Assembly: GCA_001466705.2 (NCBI GenBank)
Contig: LATX02000211.1
Span: 1,054,001 to 1,118,000 of the forward strand
Direction of reading: 5' to 3'
Length of the DNA: 64,000 nt
Source of the DNA: Moniliophthora roreri
Lineage: Eukaryota > Basidiomycota > Agaricomycetes > Agaricales > Marasmiaceae
Below the pieces are notes generated by a model, which worked only from the letters and a program-made list of their open reading frames with translations, did not search any database and had not been told where the DNA came from. Both the position numbers and the translations under genes were made by a program. Positions 33,441 to 45,332 of the stretch are shown here, one piece after another. The stretch's first letter is position 1, and each line of letters opens with the position of its first letter.

Positions 33441-35147
33441 TTACAGCTCATCATGTTGAGCATCTGATGATTGAAAGGCTTCTGTCAATTCTGTAAAGCC
33501 CAGTCAGAGCTTGTATATACATATGTAAGAAGGAAAGCTCACTGCGCCGTGTATGTGGTGAAAGTTCGACTGGGAGGACCACGTTGTATTCCACAAACAA
33601 ATCGCCATGGAGATGATGATTATCAAATAATGGCATGCCCTCTCCTTCTATAGTCTGCACAAAACCTGGGGGGCCGTCAACAAGGCTCAGTTGAGTAGCC
33701 GACATTCATACCTGGTTGCGTGACTCCTTCCCTGTGTAGTCTAACAATGTGTCCATCTAAATGTGTCAAGTTCCTGTCGAATCCCAGAAGAGCCTGTTAT
33801 GTGTGTTGCGATCAGTCAAAGACGAAGAGACATGAACCAGAACAAGGGGACCTCATCAATGCCAATGGTCTCTCTCCAGTAGAGACTGCTCTCTTTTCTC
33901 CTCCAACCTCCTTTATCCCTTCTGCTTCTCACCCTAAGAACAACATCGCCTGCTTCCCAATCTGGACTCTCGTCACCCTCGCCTTCGAATACAACTTCGT
34001 GCCCTTCTGGCATTCCAGGAGTGACTTCTAGGGTATAGGTTGCAGTGTGGTCGACGACTTTTCCTCCTCCACAATGAGGGCATGCCTTCACAATGACTTT
34101 CCCTCTTCCACCACACTCATTACAGCTGACCTGGCTTTGTGCAAACATCCCGGGAAAAATCTGGAATAATGACATTGAAACACAGAGAGCATTTGCAAAG
34201 TAAGAAACGTACTTGTTGCTTTACGATTTTGACCCCAGACCCTCCGCATCCCGAGCAAGTATGGATATCACCGTCCGAGGCTGCTCCGGACCCTCGGCAA
34301 TGATCACAAAGAATACGCTTCTTGATCATGAACTGTGCAGCGGATAGTAAGGTGAGTAGAAGGTTAAGGGCTTGTTTACTCACGTCGATGCTTGCGCCTT
34401 TATATCTTTGTGAATAGAATCCGGTCAGACACAATTGTCACCAGAGGAATATACAACGCATACATGTCCGCCAGCTCGACTTCAAACTCGGTCAGCGAAG
34501 TGGGTCCTCGCCGCACCTGATGCTGTGCCTGGTCTGTGGTATGTGTTTAGGTATTCGCTTCCAGAAGGGATGACATTCGACTTACGGCCGAAGAAATTCG
34601 AAAATATATCGAAAGGGTTGGCATGATGTTGCTGGCCACCTTCATGAGCCTTGAGACCTTCCTGTTAAGAGCACGTTGAAGTTCGTTTGCATTGGGATGT
34701 TAAATCTCGCTCTACCTCGCCATGTCGATCATATATCTGTTTTTTCTGCGACCGGAAGTTAGTCACGAGCCTAAAAAGAACTTGAGCGTAACATACTGTT
34801 GGATCGGATAGTACTTCATAGGCTGAGAAAGACCAGCAGTGAGTTTGCTTTAGTATCCATCCAAAGCGAACACAATTCACCATAAGCAATCTCGACGAAT
34901 TTGTCTGCCGCGTCAGGATCCTTATTCTTGTCCGGGTGGTACTTTCGACTCAATTTCTTGTACGCGTGTCTAATGTCCTTGTCAGAAGCTGACCGGTGTA
35001 CTGCGAAAGCGAGAGGATTTCACATGAGTGAGACAGTAGCGAATCCAGGGTGACTGAGCCATACAATCGAGCACCTTGTAGAGGTCCGCGGCAGTCGCAA
35101 GAGCAACGATAGATAGTAAAAAGAGCGTGCAAATATTGAACGACATG
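33441..35147 (-). CDS. SCJ1: ER-lumenal DnaJ co-chaperone, SCJ1-like, with HDEL tail
   Basis: Type I Hsp40 that works with BiP in ER folding. The start at 35147 gives a signal peptide ([20 protein letters not shown]), followed at once by the J domain: DLYKVLD, then [20 protein letters not shown] with the HPD motif and [18 protein letters not shown] short Gly/His linker leads to the zinc-binding region with four C-x2-C motifs ([31 protein letters not shown]). The C-terminal substrate domain has [21 protein letters not shown]. The last intron joins RRK to [15 protein letters not shown], giving an HDEL retrieval signal before TAA at 33441-33443. CACGTA and CACGTG words lie 64-79 bp upstream (35211, 35221). 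The gene appears intact. Confidence 0.9.
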
Positions 35148-35269
35148 GTGAGAGGCGGTAAATCACGAAATATCGCAGTCGTGGACAGGTCGTGGGACAC
35201 TGGAACTCGACACGTAGGTGCACGTGGACACGGTATGCCGGCAACGTGGTGATTTGCCGGTGTCGTTAC

Positions 35270-35999
35270 TATCCTTTCAGATCAGCTCTCCATTTGGTCA
35301 CTGGTGGGCCCTGGGGCCTGGGGTCCAGAATACGGAAATTTTGACTGGAACGGTTCCAAAGTCGGTAAGTACACCTACACGTCCTGGAAATAGCCTTTGT
35401 TTAACGTAAAGTGTTCATCAGTTTTCCCATCGTAATTACTACCTTACGATAGATTTAATTGTTTATAGATGTAGATCCCTCTCTTCCAGTACAACGCCAA
35501 TTCGCATTATGTGGCAGCACTCAAGCAGGAGTAAGGACCATGGATGAACCGAGTGCGTCTCCTTGTTACTTCAAAAACTACCTGACATCCGATTCCTTTC
35601 ACAGGTATGCACACGTAGAATATCTCACCATAGGCCCAGTTATATCATAACGTCGTGTCTGAATTGTCGTAAGACTTTGGAAAATCAGTTGTGGCTTTGC
35701 AGCAGTGTCCGACTTGTAACGGGTCACTTGAATTTCCACGACGGAAGCATAGAACCCGTAGACAAGACCATACAAACCATTGACGTTGTGACAGTCTTCG
35801 TACCATGTGTGTTGGTTGGATCGTTCGCACTGCGCAATATCAGTGCAGTATTTTAGCACGTCAAAATGCACAGGTTCGCAAAGTCTCCATGGTGTGCTTG
35901 AGAACTAATATTTTTTTGAACTAGACGACACTGTTTACGTGAGAGGTTCCGGTACCATAACCAAGGAAGGGATAACGCATTCCAGAAGCAAGTGAATAA
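35270..35999 (+). pseudogene. Possible decayed gene of unknown function
   Basis: Plus-strand fragments look protein-like and are bordered by splice-like signals: DVDPSLPVQRQFALCG after a TTTATAG acceptor near 35466, a CLNC..QQCPTCNG segment near 35656-35727, then HDGSIEPVDKTIQTIDVVTV and CVLVGSFALRNI near 35738-35850, and DDTVYVRGSGTITKEG near 35925-35970. The Cys pair and the following segment lie in different frames, so a shift is likely. I could not assemble a continuous protein or name a family. A functional gene with unusual exons is the alternative. Confidence 0.35.
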
Positions 36000-36875
36000 C
36001 TCCTTTGTTCCTCTAATTCCTTTCTACTGTGAATTTTCTCCGTCTGGTTCCTTTATCAGAACTTCTCGCAGGAAGCACTTGCGCCTGACGAGGAACGAGT
36101 GCCACAAATCCCTCGCAAGCATCATCACATGCATGTTGACACAAATTCTGCACCCTTCAAGTTCCCACGCATGCGATACGTGTTGTAACACCGCTGTTCC
36201 GGAGTTTAGCATTCGGGGTGGAAACGGTTCTTCACGAAGGATTTTGGTGGACGTTTGAACATAACTCGGTGCCACAGATGCTAGTCGAGATTTCACCACA
36301 CGAGCTCACTAACCCCGTCACTGAACAGAACGCCAAAGGAAGCCGAATTACACCCAGCGAGCCAGCCGCCTCAAGGTTGCTTTGTGGGTCCATCCATCAT
36401 GTCGTATCTGCATTCTTCTCACGTACCCGTACAGTAATCACCGATTTAAACGGTTTCACGGTTGTGTTCATCCCTTCTTTCTGGTGAACACAATATACCA
36501 ATTTCCTGAGCGTAATAGTGCTGCTCCGCTAAGGTCCAGTGTCGTTCAAGTTCCGCCGAAATCGGAAATCAAGAGCAGAACAAAGGACGGTGGCGTTATG
36601 TTGGAGATCTAGGAGTCAAATTTCACCGAGATTCCCTGAGCCCCCTTCAGATTCAGACTCAGCCCACCCACCATTGGACCCACGAAGATTTCCAGTGAAT
36701 CGCATTAGGAACGTGGCATTGGGCTAGTCATAGCCTCAAGGTGCATCTACTCTTCTACTATCTCATTTAAACAAGGATATTATCGTCAAGCAGATGGCGT
36801 ATATAAGACGTGAAAATTCAATCTCAGCAGCAGATAGCAACCCCCACCCACTTCCACTTCTCTCTCTGCATCAGC
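36000..36875. other. Intergenic region with TATA box before the ABC transporter
   Basis: No supported gene. A TATATAA box at 36800-36806 lies about 70 bp before the ATG at 36876 and would make the upstream ATG at 36810 non-transcribed or leader, so 36876 is taken as the start. Confidence 0.5.
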
Positions 36876-39584
36876 ATGCAACGTCCGGCTTTTATACCTG
36901 CAGCCAAATCCACTGACAAGCTCGAGATCCACAATCTGGGGGTCTATCGACTTCTCCTCGAGCAAGGACCTTCTCTTGAGGATGTGTTTAGTGTCGAACA
37001 CTTCTACCAACTAAAGAAGACGTGGCTCAAGACCACCAAGTTGACTGAGCGGTTGGTCCGCGAAGTTGCCGGGCTTGATCCTTGGCTGGTCTCACTCCTC
37101 ATCGGCGTTACGACCTGGGAGAATACTCAAGACCTAATCTTACTCACTCTCGAAAATAGAATTCTCCAGTTGGTGCGTATCCAAATTTTTTTTTTCGTCA
37201 CGCGACTCTCAATACGTCTGCAGATTGAAACAGGGCTCGCCAATCGTTCAGTCAATGTTCCTGCTTTCGTCCAGGCCATGCTGATTCGACTATTCTATGT
37301 GGCCGCGGGCTCAGTGATTACTCGGTGGTGGTACGTGTCTTGCTTTTTTTTGTTACGGATTTGCACTCAACAGCGCTTTTGTGCTAGTCGCCACGTTCGT
37401 CCTGGTCTTCAAGCTGCAGTGAAGAATTTCTACGACGAAACCCTGATGACCGGTGTGTATGCAGTTTCTAGTGCCCTTTGATTTCTGAGCTTCTTTTCAG
37501 CACAACTGAATATGGATCTGCCGACAATGCAAGGTCAGTTAAAATTGTTGCAGATGCGCAGAGTGTTAACACTTCTCACACTTGTAGACAACACGAGTCA
37601 AGAAAATATCTCGTCTGGGGTTCCATGGCAGGCATTCGAACGCTTGTTGGAGCTAGTTACCAGAATGATTGCCACCATCGGACAGCTCGGACTTATTGTT
37701 CGTATCGCGCGCTCCGGAAACCAGGGATTTATTTTCACATTACTCTGCGTAATCCGACCAGTCCTTACCCTCTTCTTCTCCAATAACATCTGGGCACGCC
37801 GTATGCTACTTTTTTATTCTTATTTCCGCAAGTTTAAAGGTCTGCATAGCTCGGGTGGTGGAAGCCACGAATGAAGATTACCTTCGCATGCGTGCCCTAC
37901 AGGGTTTGCTCGATAAGAAGTACCGACATGACATCATTAGCGGCAACATTGTCCAATACATCATTAACGGTGCGTTCTTGTTAGTGAGCATGCATTGAAT
38001 TGGGACTCAATATCCGAATACCCCAGAATTTAGGAAAGCCCGCGCCTGCTTGGGCAATACGTCTGTGGACTACCCTGAGGATCAGTACCACCACTTGAAG
38101 ACCTCTTTCGCCATAGAGACGCTAACGGATGTGTCGGGAGATTTACCATTGGTACGAGACATTATCCAGGTATTTTTTCTAATTCTGACGACTATGCCCA
38201 ATAGATCTACTACGCACTTCTTACAATTCTCAGACCTTCGCAGATTAGCTTGACGAGCATTGCTAGTTTGCAACAATTGACGACGTCACTTCGGTGGTGT
38301 TTCATTTTGATGTACTGGGATGCTAGACTTCTCCGTCGTCATTTGAGTGAGTTGCAGCAGTTATACGACTTGCTGAGCACGTCGAAGGCAGTCAAGGACG
38401 GGAATACCCCGTATCCAAACGAGAAACAGTCGTCTCGAGGTATGTCATTTGAGCTACGGTGAGTCATTCTGTTTCACGAGGGCCTTGCTCCTCACCTCAT
38501 ATCTCACATTCAGTAACGTGTCTTTCTCCTACCCTGGTAACAAGTCCGAAAAGAAGGCGCTGGATGATGTGTCACTCAGAATAAAGGGCGGCGAATTGGT
38601 CGTAGTCGTTGGTTCGAATGGGTCGGGCAAATCAACGTTGCGTGTCATTTATTTTAATCTTCTCACGTTCATGGTGATCTGATTTCTCCCTCGTTCCAAC
38701 AGATTCGTCAATCTTCTTACTCGCATATATGATGCTTGCTCAGGCCAGGTTCTCGTTGATGGCGAAGACATCAAGCGCTTCAAGTTGGCTGACTTCCGTC
38801 AATACACTGCAGTCTTTACTCAGGAGCATCATCTCTTCCCTTTGTCAATTGCGGAGAACATTGGGCTTGGTTATCCCGATGCAGTGAACGATAAGGATAT
38901 GATCATGGAGGCCGCCCGGCTTGGTGGCGCAGAAGGGATAATACAGAAACTTGATTCTGGTCTTGACACTGTATTGGAACCCGTGACTGACCAATACACA
39001 GCGCTAGTGGACGAGAACGGAGACAGCGCACTCAGTGTTGAAGGGAAGAAGCTGAGAAAATCATCAAATTGCTCTGGTATGGGCATCGTTGTCGTCTATT
39101 CAGGTGCATCTATTCATGAAACCATCAGGTGGGGAGCGACAGCGATTGGTGGCGTAAGTAATAACATCTTCGGTATCCTGATTGGCGGCTCTAAGATACT
39201 CGTAGAGCTCGCACGTTCATGCGGTTCAATTCAAATCGAGTCAAGTTTTTGGCAGTAGATGAGCCAAGTTCTGCTTTGGACCCAGAGGGGGAGCTTGAGC
39301 TTTTCAGTAACCTGCGCAAGGCGAGAAGCGGGAAGACAATGCTTTTTGTCACCCATCGCTTTGGACCTATCTCAAAGTATGCAGATCAAATAATGTAAGC
39401 CTTCATCATTAAACTCGAGGTCTATTATCGCTAAAACCGAGAACTCAGTTGCATGAAGGATGGAAAAGTGATCGAATCGGGTAGCCATTCGGAGCTGATG
39501 TCAAGGAAGGGAGAATATTCCAAGCTGTACAAAATACAGACTAAGGCATTCGGGTCAGAGTTTGTCGGTACCTTGGACGAGTAG
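36876..39584 (+). CDS. ABC transporter-like protein with one C-terminal ATPase domain
   Basis: The N-terminal two thirds hold helical, partly hydrophobic segments ([44 protein letters not shown]), only weakly like a standard six-helix ABC domain. The nucleotide-binding domain has NVSFSYPG, Walker [10 protein letters not shown] (near 38620), Q-loop [11 protein letters not shown], signature [10 protein letters not shown] built across an intron at about 39078-39128, Walker [13 protein letters not shown] and H-loop MLFVTHR. It ends FVGTLDE with TAG at 39582-39584. Two regular introns within the signature region make the raw frames look broken, but the joined reading is intact. This resembles MsbA/HlyB-type half transporters; substrate unknown. 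Confidence 0.82.
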
Positions 39585-40188
39585 CCCCGAGTTCATTTCA
39601 AGGACATTTTAACGAATACATGACGAACTTCATTCAATAATTGAGGTCCTCGTAAACAGCATGGACATTGGTACGTGTACAACCCGTAGTAACGCTGGCC
39701 TTTTCGCCTGTCTCGGGACGCTCAGTTGCTAAATTTGGGGCATTGTGCAAGTGTGGTTATTCGTGGGCCCTAGTACGCGTTATCTCTACGAAGCGGATGC
39801 GGTGTCGACTTCGCAGCGTTTGCTCAGATGCTAGGGATATTTTCGTAGCTGACTCCCGAAGAATCCTGACGGTCCTAGATTATTTTTTTTTCGCTGTCAG
39901 CTCCTTCAACGTTACTACTCTCATCTTCAGTGCACACGTGTGACAACCGTAGTCCCGCGACGCCCGTTCCCCGACATCATGATCTATTCCGTCCGGATCA
40001 CCTGCTCAGCACAGCATTATGTGATGACGCAGAGAATTTGTCGGTTTCCCTGGACTGTACATAGATAATTTGCTTTCCCTCTTACTTGTCACCTCCGCCT
40101 TGTAGTTGCTGACGCTGACTCGCTGTCAAGCTCCCCCATTGATACCTTTTTATCGAATGGTGTTCTGTTGACCGGATATTTTCTTGCA
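39585..40188. other. Intergenic region
   Basis: About 600 bp between the ABC gene and the protease gene. A 91-codon open frame (39668-39943) shows no motif. Confidence 0.4.
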
Positions 40189-42450
40189 ATGAGGTTTCCA
40201 TACTTGGTAGCCTTGTTCGTTTTGGTTGCGGGAGTTCTTGGAGGAAGTCGGTCCCAGAGAGCCCCCTCCTTACTCTCTCGCGATCTCGCGGTGGATGGAG
40301 TCAACGCTACTATTGTCTCTTTGGCATTGGCCAGTGATCATCAGTGCGTATTCTCCCATTCTCAACGAGTTGGAAACTCAATGGTCTTCGTTCAGGTCAT
40401 ACTATGTCGTGCTCAAGACCGGAGAGATCAGTTTCCGAGTAGCCTTGGATACAGCGTCCTCAGACATATGGATTCTATCCTCCCTGTGCACCACAAATAC
40501 CTGCTTCAACGCTCCTCGATACCCATTAACATACCAAAGTCCCACGTTCTCCTCCGTGAACGCCAATTCTACGAAGTACCAGGTGAAATATGCCGATGGA
40601 ACTGGTTCGTGTCTCTTAAATTCTAATAGCCCTATATTTACCTCAAGTTGCAGCTGCTTCTGGTTTTGTTGCTAAAGAGGACATTCATGTCGGAAATATG
40701 ACATTACCCCAACAAGCATTTGGTGAGCGGTCTGTCGGTCACAGGAAGTCTCTCACTAACTTCAATGGCCAGGGATGATCACCGAAACAAACGTGGTCTT
40801 TACTGATCAGGAGAGTGGTATACTCGGGCTGGGATTCCCGCGACTGTCAAAAATTGACCGCAATGTTGCTGGCTGTAAGTTCAACTATGGAATGGCATTG
40901 GCGTTGACTAAAACGCACTTAGCTGCCCCTTTCCTTACCACACTCTCGGAGCAAGGCTTGCTGAACTACCCGCTCTTCGGTTTGAGCCTTACGCGAGATA
41001 CTTCTGGAACACTGTCGTTAGGTATGCTTGCATCGTGCTCCTAAGCGGCAGTTATTTATATATCGTGCAGGCGCTATCGACGGAACTGTAGTGACAAACA
41101 TCAGCAGAATTGAATGGAATGAAGTCGTACAGTTTCCTCCCCTGGGTGTGGAGAACAATGTTTCTACCTATTGGCATTGGGCACTTCCGTTGCAAGGCAT
41201 TTCAGTGAGTTCCCAATCAATTATTGGCTGAGTTAAACGTCCTAAAATTCTTAGGTCCACAGTCGAGCAGTCTCTCTATCACCTTCTTATCCTACTATCA
41301 CTGACGGATTACCGATTGCGATGTTTGATGTGTACGTCGTCGACTATTCGTGCCTTAATTCCTGACTCACTTCTGTAGCGGAGTATCTGGTATATACGGA
41401 CCATGGGCGGATGTGAGCATGGCATGGTCAGGACTATGACAACCGATTGACATTTGCCTCAAAGGTCGCGAAAATCTTTGAAGCGATTGAGGAGTCACGT
41501 TTAGTCGACGCAAGTAAGTGATCAAACGGTAGCGAAAGAAACATCACTCACGGTCGTACCAGGCGGGCAGTGGGCGGTTCCGTGCGACACGCGTGTACTC
41601 ATGACCTTCACATTTGGGTTGATAATGCCACTCCTGGTTGGTTACGGATGCTTACGCCTTTTCCTAGGACGCAAAATTTTACCCTGCAACCTACTGACTA
41701 TCTAATTGGACCAACTTCTGGAAATCCTACCTTGTGTTTATCATGGCCAAGGGCTGTGACTCCGAGTCCAGATGGCATCGATTGGCAACTAGGTACGTTC
41801 GTTTTACGTGTATTTGCGAACGCTTGTCAACATCTGTGATAGGTTCGCCGTTTCTACGCACCGTCTATTCAATCTTCAGGTAATGTTATTTGTGTTCAAT
41901 GCTATCAAAGCTAAACAAAAGCAAAAGCTATGGGATCGATATGAAGGAGCCTCCAATGATAGGACTGTACGCTCTCAATAACAGTGTCCTCGCCCCGTCA
42001 CCGGCCGAGGTGTCTGCTTTCTTCTCCTCAATCTCCGTTCAGATTCCAACTACTCTTCCCAACTACTTACTGCCTACGCCAACTATTTCTACTCCTCCCT
42101 ATTCCCTGAACTCCTCGATAACTGCACCCACCGGTGGGATCGTCTCTTCCGGGTTGGCAAACTCCACCTACAGTCCTATTTTCGCACAAGAAGTAACCAA
42201 TCTTTCCGCTCTCCCTATCATCACAGCAGAACCCACTGTTGCCACATTTACTCTCACTGATCCCGCCGGCGGTGTGAGTACCACCACATCTCATCTTTCG
42301 ATGGCCTCTGTCGCGCTCGGTGTACCTCCAGGATGGAACAGCGCGCCCAGCACCACACGACTCCCTTCGGCATCTAACTTTATGCTACCTATTCTCATAG
42401 CATGGACATTATTGCATATAGGATACGCATTGGATCTCACACTACAGTAG
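40189..42450 (+). CDS. Pepsin-like aspartic protease (A1 family) with altered active-site triads
   Basis: The ATG at 40189 starts a signal peptide (MRFPYLVALFVLVAGVLGG) and a short propeptide. An intron removes 40343-40395. The first catalytic block reads ALDTASSDIWILSS (Asp codon 40448-40450), so the usual DTG is DTA. Flap-side sequences YQVKYADGTG and GILGLGFPRLS follow. The second block, across an intron at 41332-41378, reads MFDVGVSGIYGP, so DTG is DVG. Both catalytic Asp remain. The C-terminus is Ser/Thr/Pro-rich and ends in a hydrophobic stretch (MLPILIAWTLLHIGYALDL), which suggests GPI anchoring or a membrane anchor as in yapsin-like proteases. Activity may be reduced or specialised; inference only. 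Confidence 0.82.
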
Positions 42451-43234
42451 TCGTTCGTATGTCTGTCGCATTGCTATCGGATTTCGGAATGGACATTGAC
42501 TCGTGCCTGATACTTATACCGTCACACTCAAACTTCGATGTATATGTAGTGCATTTATTTATGTAGCATGCGAGTCGTCGAAGCACCGCCCCAGCTTCGA
42601 TTCAGCTGCAGCAACGTGGAAGCTACCTACCTGTATCATATGGTGTAAGTATCTACATATGGAAATGAGTTCTTGATCCTACATGCAGGCAGATCAAAAT
42701 GTTCAGAAGTCGATTCGTCGGAGACACAGTGGAGATAGATAGAAAATTTTTCAATTACATCGTTGAAAGCTCGTCGAGGTCCGTTAAGTCCTCGACGCAA
42801 CAATAGTCCTTGCTTGTCGGAAAATACGCACCATCAATGCATGATCCATAGACGGTGGCACGGAAAGAAGTTAGATGCGTTCGCGAACAGGGCTTCGACA
42901 AACCTTGCCGAAAACATGAGGCGCTAAGAAGTGGGAGTGTAACAAAGATATATAGATGATCAGATTCGACCGAACAAAGGGGCTGTTGGATATCTGTGGA
43001 CCTCGAGGCACTACTCGAGGCACTAATACTCGGAATGTCTTGTCCAACACGACGGCAAAGCAGGCCGCGGTGCCGACTGTCCTCATTGGCCAAGGGTGCC
43101 TAGCGTGGTCTCGCTACCTTTCCTTTTTGACGGAATCAAAGCCCTGGCAAACACACCGATCATGAAATATAAAGGCAGGCCTCAATGCAGGAATGCGGTC
43201 GTCCCTGAGACTCTCTTCTTCCCTCTAACATACG
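42451..43234. other. Intergenic region
   Basis: About 780 bp. Overlapping open frames on both strands (42755-43093 minus, 42956-43165 plus) lack motifs. 5' exons of the following membrane protein gene could lie here. Confidence 0.35.
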
Positions 43235-44225
43235 ATGCCCCCGATGCCCCCGATGCCTTCAATTATGGTGCGCGACATTCGCCTTGAAATGACGACAACC
43301 ACAGTGTACGCAGATCTGCCCACACCTACGACCGCATCTCAACAGGGAAATGGGGCCAACAAGGTGCCAACGGGAGTCATTGTGGGGGCAACGGGAGGTG
43401 GTGCTCTACTTGCAGTCTTGATGGTCGTCGCCTGGAAGGTCTGCAAGAGGTCGATGAAGCGCAAGCGGACCAGAGAGAGATGGAACGAGGTGAGAGGCCC
43501 TCCTCGCTTTAGCAGCATCAAGGGTCACTAAGAATCATTGAAAAAAGGAGGCTCTTCGTGTGACGAAAGAGAATACCAGGCAGAATACCATTCCAGGCTC
43601 TTCCAAGTCACGTTCACATTCTCCGATCTTTTGGGCGCCAACTCCGACTAAAGTGAAGTTTGCTGCTCCCAACGAGATCAAGAACCCATCTACATCGACT
43701 CTTGGGATTACGGAGAAATCACTTCACTCGAAGGGCACCAAGGGAAAAGGTACTGCTGAGAATGCTGCTACGGTAATGCCGTCCAAACCGAGACCGCTAA
43801 AATCTTCGAAACGTGCAGAGGGAGTCAAAACAGCAAGCCCCAGCCATCAATCCAGCCCTTCACCTGTCACGGTTCCTCTGCCATCGCCACCTCCTCTGCC
43901 ACCCCGCGTTGCTCGTCTGCCGCATCGTAAACCCTCGAACATCAGCTCGAGGTCCTATTACTCGTTAGAGAGCGGAGAAGACCACAATGGGTCCCGAACA
44001 GGCTCGCGGTTCTACTCGGTTCTTTCGGCACTGGGCAATGTGAGCGACGTCGCAGGGCCAAGAAGTTCCGGAGGTGGAAACCGGATGTCTGTATCGTCTT
44101 CGCTTTGGTCGTTCTTGTCGAGAAACAGCAGAGGGGAAAGAGGACCGCCTACTCGGCTTTCGCAAGCTTCCTCGACCTCTGCTTATTCTCAGCCTGAGGA
44201 GTCAGTTGTCGGATTGGCGTGTTGA
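43235..44225 (+). CDS. Single-pass membrane protein with low-complexity cytosolic tail
   Basis: Two exons are readable, joined over an intron at about 43491-43548 (GTGAGA..AAAAAG). The short Thr-rich N-terminal part leads to a transmembrane helix with small residues (GVIVGATGGGALLAVLMVVAW), then a basic stop-transfer stretch (KVCKRSMKRKRTRERW). The tail is rich in Ser, Pro and Lys, with a run SPPPLPPRVARLPHRKPS. No signal peptide is visible at the chosen ATG, so upstream exons encoding an ectodomain may be missed and the start is uncertain. The layout is typical of fungal cell-surface or septum proteins; function unknown. Confidence 0.6.
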
Positions 44226-44560
44226 GAAGGGAAGGACGTATTGTAACAGTGTCTTGACGATCGAGGCGTTTTCATGATTTTGAGGAATAGACTTTGGATT
44301 TTGTGTTTTCCAGGATGCTCATTGGCAGGACTTTTCATGAACTTCATACTTATTAGTATTATCGCGGTTTCAGACGTGGTAGGAAAAAATGATTTCCATT
44401 GGAATCTAATGTAGTGTTTTGAAGTATTCCTTCAGTAGCACTAGTCAGTAACGATGTAGAAATTTCTGAAAGAATTTTTTCTACCTGCTCTAACGTGCGT
44501 ACTGAGTCCCTAAACTTGTTCACTTCTCGCCAGCAATTTAGTGTCGTCGTCGGGTGCGAC
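44226..44560. other. Convergent 3' intergenic region
   Basis: About 335 bp between two converging genes; nothing else seen. Confidence 0.4.
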
Positions 44561-45100
44561 CTAGATGATATCAGTCAACGAGGCTCTTCGGGCCATAGAA
44601 AGCACGCACTTGTAGCATGATAACACAGCTTCCTGGTATGCCTTGACTTCGGGATAGTCTTTGAGGTCCTTGCGAGACTGGAATCGGTCAATCTTGGAGC
44701 CGATTTCTTCCAAATCACCAAACAATGCTGCACTACTCTTCACGGTTCCCGCACCATCCGTCCTTTCCGCTTGTCCAGCCATCTCCTTCTCCTTGTCCAG
44801 ATTCTCTTTTTCGAGAGCTAAAGCAATCTCTTTTTGAACGTCTTCTTCCGCCCTCCGAAGTTGCTTCACTTCATGCTCTATTCTCGCCCGTATATGTTGG
44901 TCAATAGTTGTCTGACGCTCCGGGGTTGGCCCTGGGGATGCCTCGTTATCTTTCAGGTGATCAACGACATCTTGCGAAAACTGCGCCGAAACAATGAGCA
45001 AAATACTTGAAATCAAAGCGAAAGCATTGCGCACTTCTATTGGGGTTTCATTTCGGAAAACTTTCTCGGAAGAGCCTACCGTCGACTGTGATGCACCCAT
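44561..45100 (-). CDS. MIC19: MICOS subunit MIC19 (DUF1690-type)
   Basis: Peripheral inner-membrane protein of the cristae-junction complex, bound to MIC60. The start MGASQSTVGSSEKVF at 45100 gives the N-terminal Gly-Ser context for myristoylation that is typical of the family. One intron (GTGCGC..GGCGCAG) joins NETPIE to FSQDVVDHL. A long coiled-coil follows (RARIEHEVKQLRRAEEDVQK, ALEKENLDKEKE), and the C-terminal domain contains EAVLSCYKCVLSMARRA with a Cys pair. Length about 160 residues, normal for fungi. It diverges from the RecQ gene over 232 bp. Confidence 0.82.
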   Translation of the reverse strand: MGASQSTVGSSEKVFRNETPIEVRNAFALISSILLIVSAQFSQDVVDHLKDNEASPGPTPERQTTIDQHIRARIEHEVKQLRRAEEDVQKEIALALEKENLDKEKEMAGQAERTDGAGTVKSSAALFGDLEEIGSKIDRFQSRKDLKDYPEVKAYQEAVLSCYKCVLSMARRASLTDII

Positions 45101-45193
45101 TACAGTCTGTATATCTCCTCAGGTGTTGAAATGAGAGAGGTGTGAGTGCTGACACGGCACACGAATGTCCACATTCGGGAGGACTCGATTACC

Positions 45194-45225
45194 CACGTGG
45201 CGTTGGAAAACACACGAAGCACGTG
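45194..45225. promoter_or_regulatory. Two CACGTG E-boxes in the MIC19/RecQ promoter
   Basis: CACGTG at 45194-45199 and 45220-45225, 26 bp apart, in the short divergent promoter. CACGTG is the core of fungal bHLH sites; the bound factor is unknown. Confidence 0.4.
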
Positions 45226-45332
45226 ACCTCGACGCGCGCCTGTTTAGTATTACGGATACCCACGGTCTTTCTTTCACAATCTCTACTCTACTTCCTCCAC
45301 ATTGGTGGCCACAGGGTTCTTTCTCTACCACC

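Noticed and set aside
36810..36875. Upstream ATG at 36810 as the ABC transporter start
   Set aside because: It lies only a few bases after the TATATAA box at 36800, before any likely transcription start.
42755..43093. 112-codon minus-strand open frame
   Set aside because: Low-complexity start, no homologous pattern and overlap with plus-strand frames of similar length.
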